Assembly (NCBI RefSeq): GCF_040605455.1
Contig: NZ_JBEXCV010000027.1
Coordinates: 1 to 64,000 of the forward strand
Direction: 5' to 3'
DNA: 64,000 nt
DNA from: Embleya sp040605455
GTDB taxonomy: Bacteria; Actinomycetota; Actinomycetes; Streptomycetales; Streptomycetaceae
This document shows positions 1 through 9,052 of the stretch, one piece after another; position 1 is the first letter of the stretch; every line of letters begins with the position of its first letter. Below the pieces are notes generated by a model. That model worked only from the letters and a program-made list of their open reading frames with translations. It did no database searches and was not told the origin of the DNA. A program made the position numbers and the translations under genes.

Positions 1-227
1 CGCGCAGATCTGCGCGGGGACGAGCGGGGCGGGTGGAATCGCTGGCAGCCTTGGTCGGGGGCAGCTGGTCGGTGCGGGCGCGGTTGCCAGGTGTGGGGTT
101 TGTTCGGGGTCTGGTACGGGTCGACTCGTCACACGCGCGTGACCCTCAGCGGGCTGACCTGCGGTGATGAGGGTGTTGAGGGTTGTGGAGGGTGGGGCGG
201 GTGTCGGGTGTGGCCGTGTGTTGTCGG

Positions 228-674
228 TCAGGCCGCGTGCCTGTTCTGTCCGGTGATGTCGGCGAGTGCGGTGCGTAGGCGGGCGAGTTGTGCGTGGCGT
301 CGGGGGGTCATCCACCGGTCGGCTTCGGGAGAGGCGCGCAGGTCTTCGGTGTTGAAGACGCGCGCGTGGTCGGCGTACTGGTCGATGAGGTCGTGCAGGT
401 GCTCGGCCAGGTCCCGGCGCAGGGCGGCGCGGTCGGTGAGGGGGGCCGCGTCGTGGTGGTGTGGGCCGAGGGGGTCGGGTGTGGTGTTGGTGAGGGCGGC
501 GAGCAGGTGGGCGGCGGCGCGCTCCGCGCCGGGGATGTCCTTGTCCAGGGCTGCGGTGATGTCCCAGGCGAGGGTGAACAGGGCGTCGGGGCACAGGGTG
601 GCGACGGGCGGCGGTGGGCAGCCGAACGGGCGGGGGCGGCAGGCGCAGCCAGCGCATTGTGGGGTGGGGTGCAT
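228..674 (-). CDS. Hypothetical protein of the integrative element
   Basis: I do not recognise the family. The 148-residue product opens with a cysteine-rich segment (CAGCACRPRPFGC near residues 8-20) that could bind metal. A mostly helical body follows, rich in Asp, His, Leu and Arg (LRRDLAEHLHDLIDQYADHA). No membrane segment or signal peptide is visible. It points the same way as the DUF3631 gene upstream of it and is separated from that gene by a terminator and a repeat-rich spacer, so it is probably a separate transcript. Small genes of this kind are common as accessory cargo of actinomycete integrative elements. That it is coding is supported by strand-specific codon bias and by a product without low-complexity runs. 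The function is unknown. Confidence 0.6.
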   Translation of the reverse strand: MHPTPQCAGCACRPRPFGCPPPPVATLCPDALFTLAWDITAALDKDIPGAERAAAHLLAALTNTTPDPLGPHHHDAAPLTDRAALRRDLAEHLHDLIDQYADHARVFNTEDLRASPEADRWMTPRRHAQLARLRTALADITGQNRHAA

Positions 675-1002
675 GAGGGCTCGCTTTCACGCGGGTGTGG
701 GGTGGTGGGGGTGGGGGGTTGCCGGCTGGCGGGGGTCACGCTCGGCGACTCGTCACACCCTCGTCGGTGCTGGTCAGCGCGGTACGGGTTGTCCCTCTGG
801 TACGGGTCGACTCGTACCGGGGCGTCGACCCTCGTCGCGGTGACCTGCGTCGATGAGGGTGGTACGGGTCGCCGAGGGTGGCCGCTCGCTCGACGCGGCG
901 CCCTCTCGTACCGGCACGGCCCACCTGCGGGCGGTTGGTGGGAGTCGGGTAGGCCGTCCCCGCAAGGGAGTCGGGGACGGCCTACCCGGGGCGGACGCTT
1001 GG
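675..1002. repeat. Repeat-rich intergenic region of the element (GGTACGGGT motifs)
   Basis: No gene is visible in this 328-bp spacer. It holds several copies of GGTACGGGT or its complement (near 779, 799, 862 and, inverted, 815 and 906) together with CCTCGTC/GATGAGGGT words. A 20-bp block beginning CTGGTACGGGTCGACTCGT at about 799 recurs at about 111. This looks like binding sites for one element-encoded repressor, or like iterons. Which of the two cannot be told from sequence. Confidence 0.4.
947..987 (-). terminator. Hairpin terminator after the DUF3631 gene
   Basis: A perfect 15-bp inverted repeat (947-961 with 973-987, 11-nt loop) lies 16 bp past the stop codon of the DUF3631 gene. Actinomycete terminators often lack the U-tract, as here. 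Confidence 0.75.
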
Positions 1003-2472
1003 TCAGGCCGCCGTGTGGTCGCCGGTGTTGGCGTCGGGCCCGTGCTCGGCCGCAGGGCCGGCGGGGCAGTAGCGTTCCCACGCGTCGGTGAAGGCGGCGC
1101 GGTGGAAGCCCTTGCGCTGGATTCCGTCCGGGGCGAAGCGGATGGTGGCCGAGGTGATGCCGTAGTCCTTGAGGAGGACCTGCACGGCGCGGGCGGTCAG
1201 TCCGCCGTTGCCCCATTCCGCCCAGGGCCCGTCCGGGTCGGTGCGCAGCGCGGTGAGGAGGTGTTCGGTGGACAGGGCCGTGGGGTCGCCGCCGGCGGCG
1301 AAGACCTTGCGGATGTCGGCGAGGATGCGGATCCTGGGTCCGCCCTCGTCGTCGTTGCCGGCCTCGTACGCGGTCATCGCCGTGCAGGCAGCGCGTGCCC
1401 GCTCCGGCCAGGCTCCGCCCGCGAGTTCGGCGACGGCGACCAGCGGCTCCCACGTGTCGGCGGCGCGGTCCTCGACCGGCATGACCGGCTCCATCCCGGC
1501 CGCGTCGTTCGTGCACGGCGCCAGCCATGCCGCGATGCGGTCGCGGAGTTCGTGCAGCAGTGGGGTGTCGCGCCGCGAACGGAACGGCTGGACCCTCTCC
1601 CCCGGTGCGCGTCGGCGCATGCGCACCACGATCGACCGGTCCATGATCGTGTCGGGGAGGTCGCCGATCCCCGCGAGGGCCGCCATGGCGAAAGTGGCGA
1701 ACTGGACCGGCTTGTGTTCCGGCCCGGACACGCGGGTGGCGGGTCGGTTGCGCTGGTGGCTGGCGTTGAGCAGTCCGCGCAGTTCCTCGTTGCGCTCGGC
1801 CGCCTTCGCCGTCCCGAACAGGGTGTCCGCCTCGTCGACCAGCAGGGTCGGCGGCTCCTCGGTGCCGATCGAGCGGAAGACCGCCGCGATGGTGGCGTTG
1901 ATGGTGATGAAGGGCTCGTGGACGGTCTCGGTCAGCACGTCCAGCAGTCGGGACTTCCCGCATCGCTTCGCCGGACCGACCACCGCCAGACGCGGCGCGT
2001 GCTGCCACGCCGGCTGTAGGTGCGTCGCCGTGATCCACAGCACCACCGCGTCCAGCGCATGCTCGTGCGGCAGGACCACGTACCGGCCGACCGCGCACCG
2101 GAGTTCGTCGAGGAGCGCCGCACCTTCCGGCGCCGCGTGGGTGTGCGGGCTGCTGTCGCCCGTGCCGTCGTCGACACCCGCAGGCGGGTTTGTGTCCGGC
2201 GCGTCGTGTCCGAGGTCGAAGCCGGTGTGCGGGGCAGGCATGTCCGGCATACCGCTGCCCGTCGTCGCGGCTCGGAAGGTGGCCTCGGGCGGAGCGGTGG
2301 GCGTGGCCTGCCAGGGTGCCGCACCGGGCGCTTGGCCGGGGACGGGTTGTGCGGGTGCGGAGGCCGGGCGCTGGGCGCGCAGTGCGGCGCGGGCCAGCTC
2401 GGGCCCGCTGGCGGGCGCTGCGGCGGGGGAATCGGGGGATGCGCCGGTGGAGTCGGTGGGCGTAGGCTTCAA
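1003..2472 (-). CDS. DUF3631-domain ATPase, probable replication protein of the element
   Basis: A 489-residue P-loop protein of the DUF3631 type, which in actinomycete integrative elements sits in the replication module beside primase or Rep functions. The first 110 residues are a Pro/Ala-rich linker. The ATPase core follows, with Walker A GPAKRCGKS at about 166-174 and Walker B LLVDEADTLF at about 210-219. Further on is an LLNASHQRN segment like the sensor region of helicase-like ATPases, then a DRSIVVRMRRR arginine motif. I chose the TTG start because AGGAG lies 6 nt before it. The longer open frame upstream reads low-complexity sequence and lacks a ribosome site. The partner primase is not seen and may lie left of the window. 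Family assignment is firm; the replication role is by analogy. Confidence 0.8.
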   Translation of the reverse strand: MKPTPTDSTGASPDSPAAAPASGPELARAALRAQRPASAPAQPVPGQAPGAAPWQATPTAPPEATFRAATTGSGMPDMPAPHTGFDLGHDAPDTNPPAGVDDGTGDSSPHTHAAPEGAALLDELRCAVGRYVVLPHEHALDAVVLWITATHLQPAWQHAPRLAVVGPAKRCGKSRLLDVLTETVHEPFITINATIAAVFRSIGTEEPPTLLVDEADTLFGTAKAAERNEELRGLLNASHQRNRPATRVSGPEHKPVQFATFAMAALAGIGDLPDTIMDRSIVVRMRRRAPGERVQPFRSRRDTPLLHELRDRIAAWLAPCTNDAAGMEPVMPVEDRAADTWEPLVAVAELAGGAWPERARAACTAMTAYEAGNDDEGGPRIRILADIRKVFAAGGDPTALSTEHLLTALRTDPDGPWAEWGNGGLTARAVQVLLKDYGITSATIRFAPDGIQRKGFHRAAFTDAWERYCPAGPAAEHGPDANTGDHTAA

Positions 2473-2676
2473 GGAGATCTCCTGATCTCGTGGCGGTGGG
2501 CTTGCAGGCCGGCCACGTTGGCGAGATGTGGGCCCTCGGCGTTCCAGCGCCGGGGGCTTTCTTTGTGTGCGGGCGGCGGCGGTGCCGTGCGACGCGACCA
2601 GACAGTACGTCGACGGTTCGCCCGCAGTCCAGCCAAATGTGTGACGGATACACAAGGGCATTGACGGTCGTCGGGG

Positions 2677-2934
2677 TCAGGCCGCGTGCGCCCTGTCGTC
2701 GGCGACGCCCAGGACTGCCCACAGGTCGGCGGTGACCACCCGCAGGCGCTTGCCCGCGCGCAACACCTTGCAGGGGTATTCGCCCTGGCGAACGAGGGCG
2801 TAGCCGGTGCTCCGTCCGATGCCCAGCGCACGATTCGCCGTGGTCAGGTCCACGGAGGTCGGTAGGGCGAGCAGTTCCGCGCGGGTCATCGCGTGCTGAG
2901 TCAGGGGCTGGACTGTGGACTCCTGCGTGCTCAT
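2677..2934 (-). CDS. xis: Excisionase-type helix-turn-helix protein
   Basis: An 85-residue protein with the MerR-like winged helix of actinomycete excisionases: TTANRALGIGRSTGYALVRQGEYP (about 32-55) is the helix-turn-helix, and CKVLRAGKRLRVVTADLWAVLGV forms the wing and last helix. Excisionases bind beside the attachment site and steer the integrase toward excision. A strong ribosome site (AGAAGGAGCCCG) precedes the ATG. It lies between the DUF3631 gene and the divergent regulator-integrase pair, the usual position for xis in pSAM2-like elements. A decayed relative lies at 9850-9942. Confidence 0.85.
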   Translation of the reverse strand: MSTQESTVQPLTQHAMTRAELLALPTSVDLTTANRALGIGRSTGYALVRQGEYPCKVLRAGKRLRVVTADLWAVLGVADDRAHAA

Positions 2935-3032
2935 CGGGCTCCTTCTGGTGGACGTTGGTTGGTGCGGATGGTGCAGGTGGTGCTGCCGTTTCCAGCCGGC
3001 GAGGTCAATAATGATTCCGCTATTGTGTTGTC

Positions 3033-3878
3033 ATGACACGATCCGAATCGTCAGAATGGGAATCCCACCTCACCCGCCTGATCGCGGGAGAGGTCCGTCG
3101 CATCCGGAAGGAGATGGGTATGAGCGCGCAGCGGCTTGCCGACCGCTGCGCGGAGCTGGGCTATCCCGTGCCGCGGAACGTGATCGCGAACCTGGAGTCG
3201 GGGCGCAAGGAGTCGGTCTCGGTGGCCGAGTTGCTTGTCGTCGCGGAGGCGCTGGAAGTACCTCCCGTCCTGCTGCTGTTCCCAGTCGGCCATGCGCACG
3301 GCACACACCGCGCACCGGCCAGGGATCGAGAACCGCTCATGGGCGCCGTGCGGTGGTTCACCGGCGAGCAAGGCGAACGCACGGACCTCTGGGCCTGCGA
3401 CCCCTACTACGAGAACGCCCGCCCGCTTCGCCTGTACAGGGAGCACGAAGTGGCTGTTCGGCTCGCCCGGGACTCCGAACAACGAGCCCTCAGCGAGGAA
3501 CACCGGGCCACGCAGGCCGACTCCCAAGCCGACCGGGCCGCAGCGCTACAGGCAGCGGATTTCCAGAAGCATGTTAGGGACGCCCAGCTTGAGCGGATTC
3601 GCCGTATCCGGGCGTTCCTGCACCACGAGGGACTCCTTCTGCCGCCGATGCCGAAGCAGCTCGGACGCGCGGTCCGGGCCCAGGAGAAGAAGGGCGACGC
3701 CTACCAGGAGCTTGAGTTCTCGATGAAGCGCGTCGACCCCGAGCGCTACTGGGGCGAGGAGGACTTCGATGAGCCGGACCCGGACGATCTCCAGGCAGCC
3801 GAGGACGGGGAGTACGACGAATACGACGACTATCCCGAGTACGACGACGCGCAGTTCTTTGATCCGGAGGATGAATGA
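3033..3878 (+). CDS. XRE-family regulator paired with the integrase
   Basis: A 281-residue protein with an N-terminal XRE helix-turn-helix (about 10-75, including MGMSAQRLADRCAELGYPV and NVIANLESGRKESVSVAELL), then a charged alpha-helical middle and a strikingly acidic tail (repeated DE, DY and EYDDYPEY runs over the last 40 residues). The gene ends in an ATGA overlap with the integrase, so the two are translationally coupled. It probably controls int expression or element maintenance. Acidic C-termini of this sort occur in regulators accompanying actinomycete integrases. No operator can be assigned with confidence in the 98 bp between it and xis. Confidence 0.8.
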   Translation: MTRSESSEWESHLTRLIAGEVRRIRKEMGMSAQRLADRCAELGYPVPRNVIANLESGRKESVSVAELLVVAEALEVPPVLLLFPVGHAHGTHRAPARDREPLMGAVRWFTGEQGERTDLWACDPYYENARPLRLYREHEVAVRLARDSEQRALSEEHRATQADSQADRAAALQAADFQKHVRDAQLERIRRIRAFLHHEGLLLPPMPKQLGRAVRAQEKKGDAYQELEFSMKRVDPERYWGEEDFDEPDPDDLQAAEDGEYDEYDDYPEYDDAQFFDPEDE

Positions 3879-5638
3879 AGGGTTCCACCTACCACCGCTG
3901 CTACTGCCGCGACAGCAACGGCAAGCCGCTCGGCGCCAAGTGCCCAAAGCTGACCAGCCGTAGGCACGGCTCCTACTCCATCCGTCAGGAACTGCCCAGC
4001 TGCGAGGACGGCACACGGCGATCCTTCAACCGCGCCGGCTACGCCACCGCAAAGGAGGCGCAGGCCGACCTGGACGACGTCCGGGCCCTGCTCGCCATTC
4101 CCGACGCGCTCGACCCCGAGGGCGTGGCCGCGATCACCGACCTCTTGGTGCAGGTCGCGGCCGACAAGGCGCCTATCCCCGATGTCGAGGAGACACGGCG
4201 TCGGCTGAACAGCGGCGTCGACCTCGGCGGAGCGATGACTGTGGGCGAGTGGCTGGAGTTGTGGCTCGCCTCCAGGCGCCAGATCCGCCGGGGAACGGTG
4301 CGCCGCTACACCACCGACGTCTACACCCACCTGATTCCCCGGATCGGGGATGTGCGGCTCGACCGGCTGCGCGTCAGCAAGCTCACCGAGGTGTTCGCCG
4401 CCATCGCGGACGAGAACGCCGAGATCCTGGAAAACGCCGCACAGCGGAAGGCCGCAGTGGCGGAGCTGGCGCTCGTCCCGTGGAAGGGCGCCGAGAACCG
4501 GGCTCGTCGCAAAGCCATGAAGGCGGCGATCGAGGCCATGCCGCCGTTCCGCAAAGTGGTCGGCCCGACCAGCCGACAGCACATCCGCGCGACCTTGCGC
4601 AAGGCGCTGAACGACGCCATCAAAGAGCAGCTGGTCACCTTCAACCCGGCGCGCCACGCGGACCTCGATTCCGCGGCGCGGCCCAAGCCGGTGGTGTGGA
4701 CGGACGACCACGTCGCCGAGTGGCGGCGCACCGGGGAGAAGCCGTCGCCGGTCATGGTGTGGACCCCGGAGCAGACCGGCCGGTTCCTCGACCACGCCGA
4801 GTCGGACCGGCTGTATGCGCTCTGGCACCTGGTCGCCTTCCGGGGCCTCCGTCGCGGCGAGGCGTGCGGCCTGCCCTGGGCGCAGGTTCGACTCGACGCG
4901 GCCACCGTGACCGTCGTCACCGAACTGGTCGTCCACGGCTGGGAGGTCTACGAGGACGCGCCCAAGTCCGACGCGGGGAAGCGGACGTTCGCGATCGACG
5001 CCCCCACGGTCGAGGCGCTCGCCGTGCATCGTGCTCGACAGGACGTCGAGCGCGCCGAGTGGGGTGACGCGTGGGTCGAGACCGGCCGCGTGTTCACGAA
5101 GGAGGACGGCTCCTGGCTGCACCCGGACTTCGTCACCCGGCGGTTCGTCAAGCTGTGCGAGGAGATCGACCTGCCGCCGATCCGCCTGCACGACCTGCGC
5201 CACGGTGCGGCGACCATCGCGCACGCGGCCGGCGGTGACATGAAGTCCATCCAGGAGCTGCTGGGTCACGCGTCCTATGTGCTGACGGCCAACACCTACA
5301 CGAGCGTGCTGCCGCAGGTCGACCGGGCCTTGGCCGAGGCCGCCGGCCGGATCGTCCCGCGCGCCGCGAAGACCGTGGTCGAGGCCGCCGCAGACCAGGT
5401 CGCCAAGGCCGCCGGTGATGCCCCGGCCGCTCCTGTGGGACCTGATGCCGGGACGTCCGCTCACGCACCGCTCACGCAGACGGCCCCGGACCAGAGGTCC
5501 AGGGCCGTGAAGAAGACCGCTGTTCGCGGTATTCATGCTGGTCAGAAGCCCAAAGCCGGTCCTGACGCGGGTGGGCCGTCAGGGGATCGAACCCTGAACC
5601 CGCGGATTAAAAGTCCGCTGCTCTGCCAATTGAGCTAA
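3875..5638 (+). CDS. int: Tyrosine recombinase (integrase) of the AICE
   Basis: A 587-residue site-specific recombinase that integrates and excises the element at the adjacent tRNA-Lys. An N-terminal arm-binding part (1-105) is followed by a SAM-like core-binding domain (about 115-250, GEWLELWLASRRQIRRGTVRRY) and the catalytic domain. Its expected residues are present: R326 (GLRRGEA), H439 and R442 (HDLRHG), H465 (LGHAS) and nucleophile Y475 (NTYTSVL). The last 20 or so codons read antisense through the tRNA gene, so the stop codon lies inside the tRNA. That arrangement is typical where int abuts attP. The product is longer than the usual 390-460 residues because of an insert of about 60 residues between the core-binding and catalytic domains and a 100-residue Ala-rich tail. 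It is coupled to the XRE gene by a 4-bp overlap. Confidence 0.93.
   Translation: MKGSTYHRCYCRDSNGKPLGAKCPKLTSRRHGSYSIRQELPSCEDGTRRSFNRAGYATAKEAQADLDDVRALLAIPDALDPEGVAAITDLLVQVAADKAPIPDVEETRRRLNSGVDLGGAMTVGEWLELWLASRRQIRRGTVRRYTTDVYTHLIPRIGDVRLDRLRVSKLTEVFAAIADENAEILENAAQRKAAVAELALVPWKGAENRARRKAMKAAIEAMPPFRKVVGPTSRQHIRATLRKALNDAIKEQLVTFNPARHADLDSAARPKPVVWTDDHVAEWRRTGEKPSPVMVWTPEQTGRFLDHAESDRLYALWHLVAFRGLRRGEACGLPWAQVRLDAATVTVVTELVVHGWEVYEDAPKSDAGKRTFAIDAPTVEALAVHRARQDVERAEWGDAWVETGRVFTKEDGSWLHPDFVTRRFVKLCEEIDLPPIRLHDLRHGAATIAHAAGGDMKSIQELLGHASYVLTANTYTSVLPQVDRALAEAAGRIVPRAAKTVVEAAADQVAKAAGDAPAAPVGPDAGTSAHAPLTQTAPDQRSRAVKKTAVRGIHAGQKPKAGPDAGGPSGDRTLNPRIKSPLLCQLS
5458..5477. repeat. Putative integrase arm-site repeats inside the end of int
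   Basis: Two copies of CGCTCACGC with an 11-bp period lie about 100 bp before the tRNA. The same CTCAC-type pair with the same period recurs at 5912, 15308 and 37252. One-helical-turn spacing next to an attachment site suggests arm-type sites, but no binding data exist. Confidence 0.35.
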
Positions 5639-5644
5639 CGGCCC
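5572..5644 (-). tRNA. tRNA-Lys (anticodon UUU)
   Basis: A 73-nt cloverleaf with a 7-bp acceptor stem (GGGCCGT with ACGGCCC), a D-arm, a 5-bp anticodon stem GCGGA/TCCGC around the loop CTTTTAA, and the T-arm GGTTCGATCC. Discriminator A; CCA is not encoded. The 3' half overlaps the end of int, and the 5' half belongs to a 143-bp block repeated at 15449. The gene is complete and presumably functional. Confidence 0.95.
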
Positions 5645-5744
5645 GGTTGGGCGCCGGCGGTGATCCGCGTTTTGCCCACCGGCAGAGTACCGGTATCGGA
5701 TCGAACATGCTGCGAGTATCCCCGGACACGCCGTGACCTGCGGG
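5602..5744. repeat. Left copy of a 143-bp perfect direct repeat (att-like)
   Basis: It is identical to 15449-15591. It begins exactly at the 3' edge of the anticodon stem of tRNA-Lys, covers the whole 5' half of the tRNA and continues about 100 bp upstream through its promoter region. Flanking bases differ on both sides. The anticodon stem-loop is itself a 17-nt inverted repeat, the usual crossover type for tyrosine integrases. Confidence 0.9.
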
Positions 5745-6592
5745 GATGAGGTTGTGGCGAACACGACGCTGGTGCATCTGCGGGGCGGTACCGGAAGGCG
5801 CAAATCGGACAATACGAACGCCATGTGCTGCTGTGTCTGGACCCCGTACTCGTCGGGAAATCCGCGTGAGGGGGTCAAAATCCGGCTCGGACGGGCAGGC
5901 TCGTGGAGATCCGGGCTCACACCGGGCTCACAATTGGCCAGTTCGGCTCCCCCAGCATGGTTACTGTGCGTCATCTGAGCCGTCTTTGTGCCCTGGTGTT
6001 CGGCCCGCGCGATCGGATCCGGGCGGTGTCTGATCACTCATCTAGATTCGCCTGGCTCTCCACACCGTCGGTGCCCCCTGACCACGGTGACTTACCGCAC
6101 GGCGCTCGACGGGGCTCGCGCAGCGTCGACTCGACGACTGACAGGTCCTGCGGAAGAAGATGTGCCCGCCTCTGACAGGATGCGGCGCTGTACGTATATC
6201 TCCGATACCTCTCGATGAGGACACCATCGGTGTGCTAAGCGGTTGCCCTGGTGGCGCTGGCGCCCGCTGGCGGGTCAAGGCACTTGACCAGGCCCCAGCT
6301 CCGGCGCGGTACCAGTTCAGGAGCTTCACCCCGAAGGCATTTTGACCTCGGAGCACCTTCAGGTCACTTGGGCACTGGCCAACTAGACATCAGGCTCTGG
6401 CTTGCCGGCTTCTCATGGCGGATTGGGACGTGACTTTCGGCGCGCCCCGTTGAGCCGTTCCGCCTTGACAGCACGTGGACGCGAAAGGCGTAACGTGACA
6501 GCGCGAGGCACTCGTTGCGATTCCCGTCCTAAGGGCTGTCAACCTTGCAGTGCTCACCCCGTTCTCGAACCTGGATGGATCTGCCCGTCGTG
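5645..6592. other. Long non-coding stretch after the tRNA
   Basis: About 950 bp without a convincing gene. Short open frames exist on both strands but lack ribosome sites and codon bias. The GC content is lower than in flanking genes. It contains the tRNA promoter region, the paired GGGCTCACA motif at 5912, and a TTGACA hexamer near 6465 that could be part of a rightward promoter. Confidence 0.5.
5912..5932. repeat. Paired GGGCTCACA motif, left inner end of the island
   Basis: Two GGGCTCACA words with an 11-bp period. The 21-bp block is identical to 15308-15328 at the other inner end of the same island, so both ends carry the same sites. They are likely arm sites for the integrase that moved the island. 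Confidence 0.45.
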
Positions 6593-9052
6593 TCATCCAG
6601 GGCGTGGTGACCGGATCGCGGTGAGCAGCAGGGCGATGTCGTCGGCCCGGTAGGAGGAGCCACGGGCGTTGTGCAGAAGCCGGTCGGCGAGTTCGTCCAG
6701 TGAGTCCGCACGGGCATGGGCCAGGGATGCTCGCAGGCGGTCGATGCCCACGTCGATGTCGGTTCCGGGTTCCTCGACAAGGCCGTCGGTGTAGAGGGCG
6801 AGGACGGACCCCGGCGGGAGGGCGATCCGGGTTTCGGGATAGGTGCTCGCGCGCTCCACACCGAGGACCGGTCCGATGTCCAGGTCAAGGGCATCGGTCG
6901 TCCCGTCGGGACGGCGGAGCAGGGGTGGGGGGTGGCCGGCGGTGACGGCGTAGGCGTGGTGGCTGTGTGCTTCGAGGTGGATGTAGCAGCAGCTGGCCAG
7001 CAGCCCGGGGTCGAGGTCGAATAGGGTTCGGTTGACGCCCGCCATCGCATCGCCGGGCGTATGCCCTACGGCCACGAAGGCCCGTACCGCGCTGCGCAAC
7101 TGGGCCATGGTGGCCGCGGCGGCGATGCTGTGCCCCTCCACGTCTCCGATGACGAGACAGACTCCGCTGTCGGTGGGGATGACGTCGTACCAGTCGCCGC
7201 CGATGTCCATTCCGCTGGTGCCGGGCAGATAGCGCACCACGGTATGGATGCCCGGGACTGTCGGGAGCCGGTGCGGCAGGAGCGCCTGCTGCAGGCCGCG
7301 CGCGAGGGCGAACTCCGAGTCGTAGAGCCGCGCTCGTTCCAGAGCCTGGGCGATCAGCCCGGCGAGAGCGGTCAGGACGCCGCGGTCCTTCTCCGTGAAC
7401 GGATGGATCTCGTCAAAGCCGAGGACGCAGGTGCCGACAGGGTGGCTGGAGGCGATCAGTGGCAGATACGCCCAGGAACTCACCTCGCCCGTGGGGATGC
7501 CCGGGTAGCCCCGGGAAAGAGCCTGCCGCGACTCGATGAAGAGCGGAGTGCCGGACGTCAGGGTCTCCGTACCGGGCAGGCGGGCGTGCAGCGGTACGCC
7601 CTCCAGCCATTCGAGGAAGTCTTCGTGGCCGCCGGTGTGAAAGAGCAGGTGCATCGTTCCGTCGCGGACCACATAGATTGCCAGCCGCTGGCCTCCGAAG
7701 GCAGGCAGGAGCTGGTCGGCGACGACTTCACAGACTTGGTGGGCGGTGACCGCCTCGGTCAGCGCGCTGCCCAACTGCAGGACGTGATACATGACGCCCA
7801 GACGCGCCGGTGCGGTGGCGGTCGCTGTCTCGGGCGGGGAGGCGGATGGTGTCGATGCCGGGGGCGGCTGACCGACAGGCACGACCCGGGCGGTCACCCC
7901 GTCCGCCTCCGGGTGGAGGGAGAAGGCGAGCCACCGGTCGGGTGAGCGGCAGGCCACGAAGGAGGCCGGCGCCTGGGAGATCATCGCGGACCGGTGCCGG
8001 TACTCGATGTCGGGATCGGACAGCCACGGCAGTACGTCCCAAAGGAAATGGCCCAGCAATTCGTCGGCGGAAACCCCCAACAGCTGCAGGGCGCTGTGGT
8101 TGACGTAGGTGACCCGCCCGTCGGGGGCGAGGGAGAACAGTCCGTCCCGCAGCCGCTCGACCGCTGCGACGGCCACCTGGCCGGCGCGGGCGTCCACGAC
8201 CGCGCCCGCCAGGTGGGTACGTGCCCGCATGTCGTCGGCCTTTGGTACACGGCCCCACAACTCGACGGTGCGGTACCCCTCGCCGCCGTGCTCGTAGTCC
8301 CGCAACCGCAGGCGTCTGCTGGTGGTCCGGCCTTCCACGGCTGCCTCTCGGGCGCAGGACCGGAAAGCGGCAAGATCGCCGGGGTGAAGGCGGGAAGCAA
8401 GCGTTTCGGCTCGTCCGTCGAAAGCACGCGGGTCGAGACCGAAGATCGCGCAGAGCTCGTCGTCCACGATGAAGGCGCCAGAGGCAAAGTCCCATTGGAA
8501 CAAGCCGACCCGCACGGCCGCTGCCGAGGGAGCCGGGGTCTCGACGGCAATCGTTCCCGGGTCGCATTCCACAGGCTTGCCGGTACGGGCGCGGAGTGCG
8601 GACAGGGAGTCACCAAGTCGGTTGGCGACGCTCCGCAGGCGGCGGCGCTGGGCCTTGGACAGCCCTTCGCTGCCGGGGGATGCCGCCCAGACGATCGCCA
8701 GGGATCCGAAGGTCTCCCTGCCTGTGCCCACCGGCACGGAGCAGGAGCCGAAGGCGTACGGGAGAGCCACCGCAAGCTGGGGATACCGGCGCATCGTCTC
8801 CTCTGCGTCGGCCAGGTGGACAGTGCGCCCGGAGCTGTACGCCGCGGCAATCGGGATGGGACTGTTCACCGGAATGAGGCGCCAGCCACCGAGCAGGGAG
8901 GGCGGCACCCCACACGTCGCGGCGAGCACGACCGACCGGCGATCGCGGGAACGGAGAAAGACGCTCCCCGCGTAGGCGCTGGTTCCTTCGACGGCTTCGA
9001 CGACGGCTGCAGCGAGTAGATCCTCACGCTCCGCCGTCTCGCCGACGGTCAT
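6593..9052 (-). CDS. GAF/PAS/SpoIIE-type PP2C phosphatase
   Basis: An 819-residue cytoplasmic signalling protein. In order it has an N-terminal GAF-like domain (about 20-150), one or two PAS domains (about 200-390, including SLAPDGRVTYVNHSALQLLG), a second GAF domain (about 430-575, GVMYHVLQLGSALTEAV onward) and a C-terminal SpoIIE-like Ser/Thr phosphatase (about 590-815). The phosphatase has the metal-binding signatures GGDWYDV, IGDVEGHS, AVTAGHPPP and YTDGLVEEPG. Such proteins dephosphorylate anti-sigma-factor antagonists in response to sensed signals. I took the ATG at 9052. An ATG at 9061 is equally possible, and the open frame continues further with unlikely sequence. It is the largest gene of the island and has no partner anti-sigma gene beside it. 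Confidence 0.88.
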   Translation of the reverse strand: MTVGETAEREDLLAAAVVEAVEGTSAYAGSVFLRSRDRRSVVLAATCGVPPSLLGGWRLIPVNSPIPIAAAYSSGRTVHLADAEETMRRYPQLAVALPYAFGSCSVPVGTGRETFGSLAIVWAASPGSEGLSKAQRRRLRSVANRLGDSLSALRARTGKPVECDPGTIAVETPAPSAAAVRVGLFQWDFASGAFIVDDELCAIFGLDPRAFDGRAETLASRLHPGDLAAFRSCAREAAVEGRTTSRRLRLRDYEHGGEGYRTVELWGRVPKADDMRARTHLAGAVVDARAGQVAVAAVERLRDGLFSLAPDGRVTYVNHSALQLLGVSADELLGHFLWDVLPWLSDPDIEYRHRSAMISQAPASFVACRSPDRWLAFSLHPEADGVTARVVPVGQPPPASTPSASPPETATATAPARLGVMYHVLQLGSALTEAVTAHQVCEVVADQLLPAFGGQRLAIYVVRDGTMHLLFHTGGHEDFLEWLEGVPLHARLPGTETLTSGTPLFIESRQALSRGYPGIPTGEVSSWAYLPLIASSHPVGTCVLGFDEIHPFTEKDRGVLTALAGLIAQALERARLYDSEFALARGLQQALLPHRLPTVPGIHTVVRYLPGTSGMDIGGDWYDVIPTDSGVCLVIGDVEGHSIAAAATMAQLRSAVRAFVAVGHTPGDAMAGVNRTLFDLDPGLLASCCYIHLEAHSHHAYAVTAGHPPPLLRRPDGTTDALDLDIGPVLGVERASTYPETRIALPPGSVLALYTDGLVEEPGTDIDVGIDRLRASLAHARADSLDELADRLLHNARGSSYRADDIALLLTAIRSPRPG

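Noticed and set aside
1..132. A leftward open frame reaching the window edge, and a 16-bp palindrome CGCGCAGATCTGCGCG at 1-16
   Set aside because: The frame reads Pro/Ala-rich sequence without a ribosome site. The palindrome is short and its context is cut off, so neither can be supported as a feature.
308..2722. An 804-codon open frame on the minus strand
   Set aside because: It is an Arg/Pro-rich shadow of the DUF3631 and small hypothetical genes.
3830..5536. A 568-codon minus-strand frame opposite the integrase
   Set aside because: It lacks a ribosome site and motifs; the plus strand carries all integrase catalytic residues.
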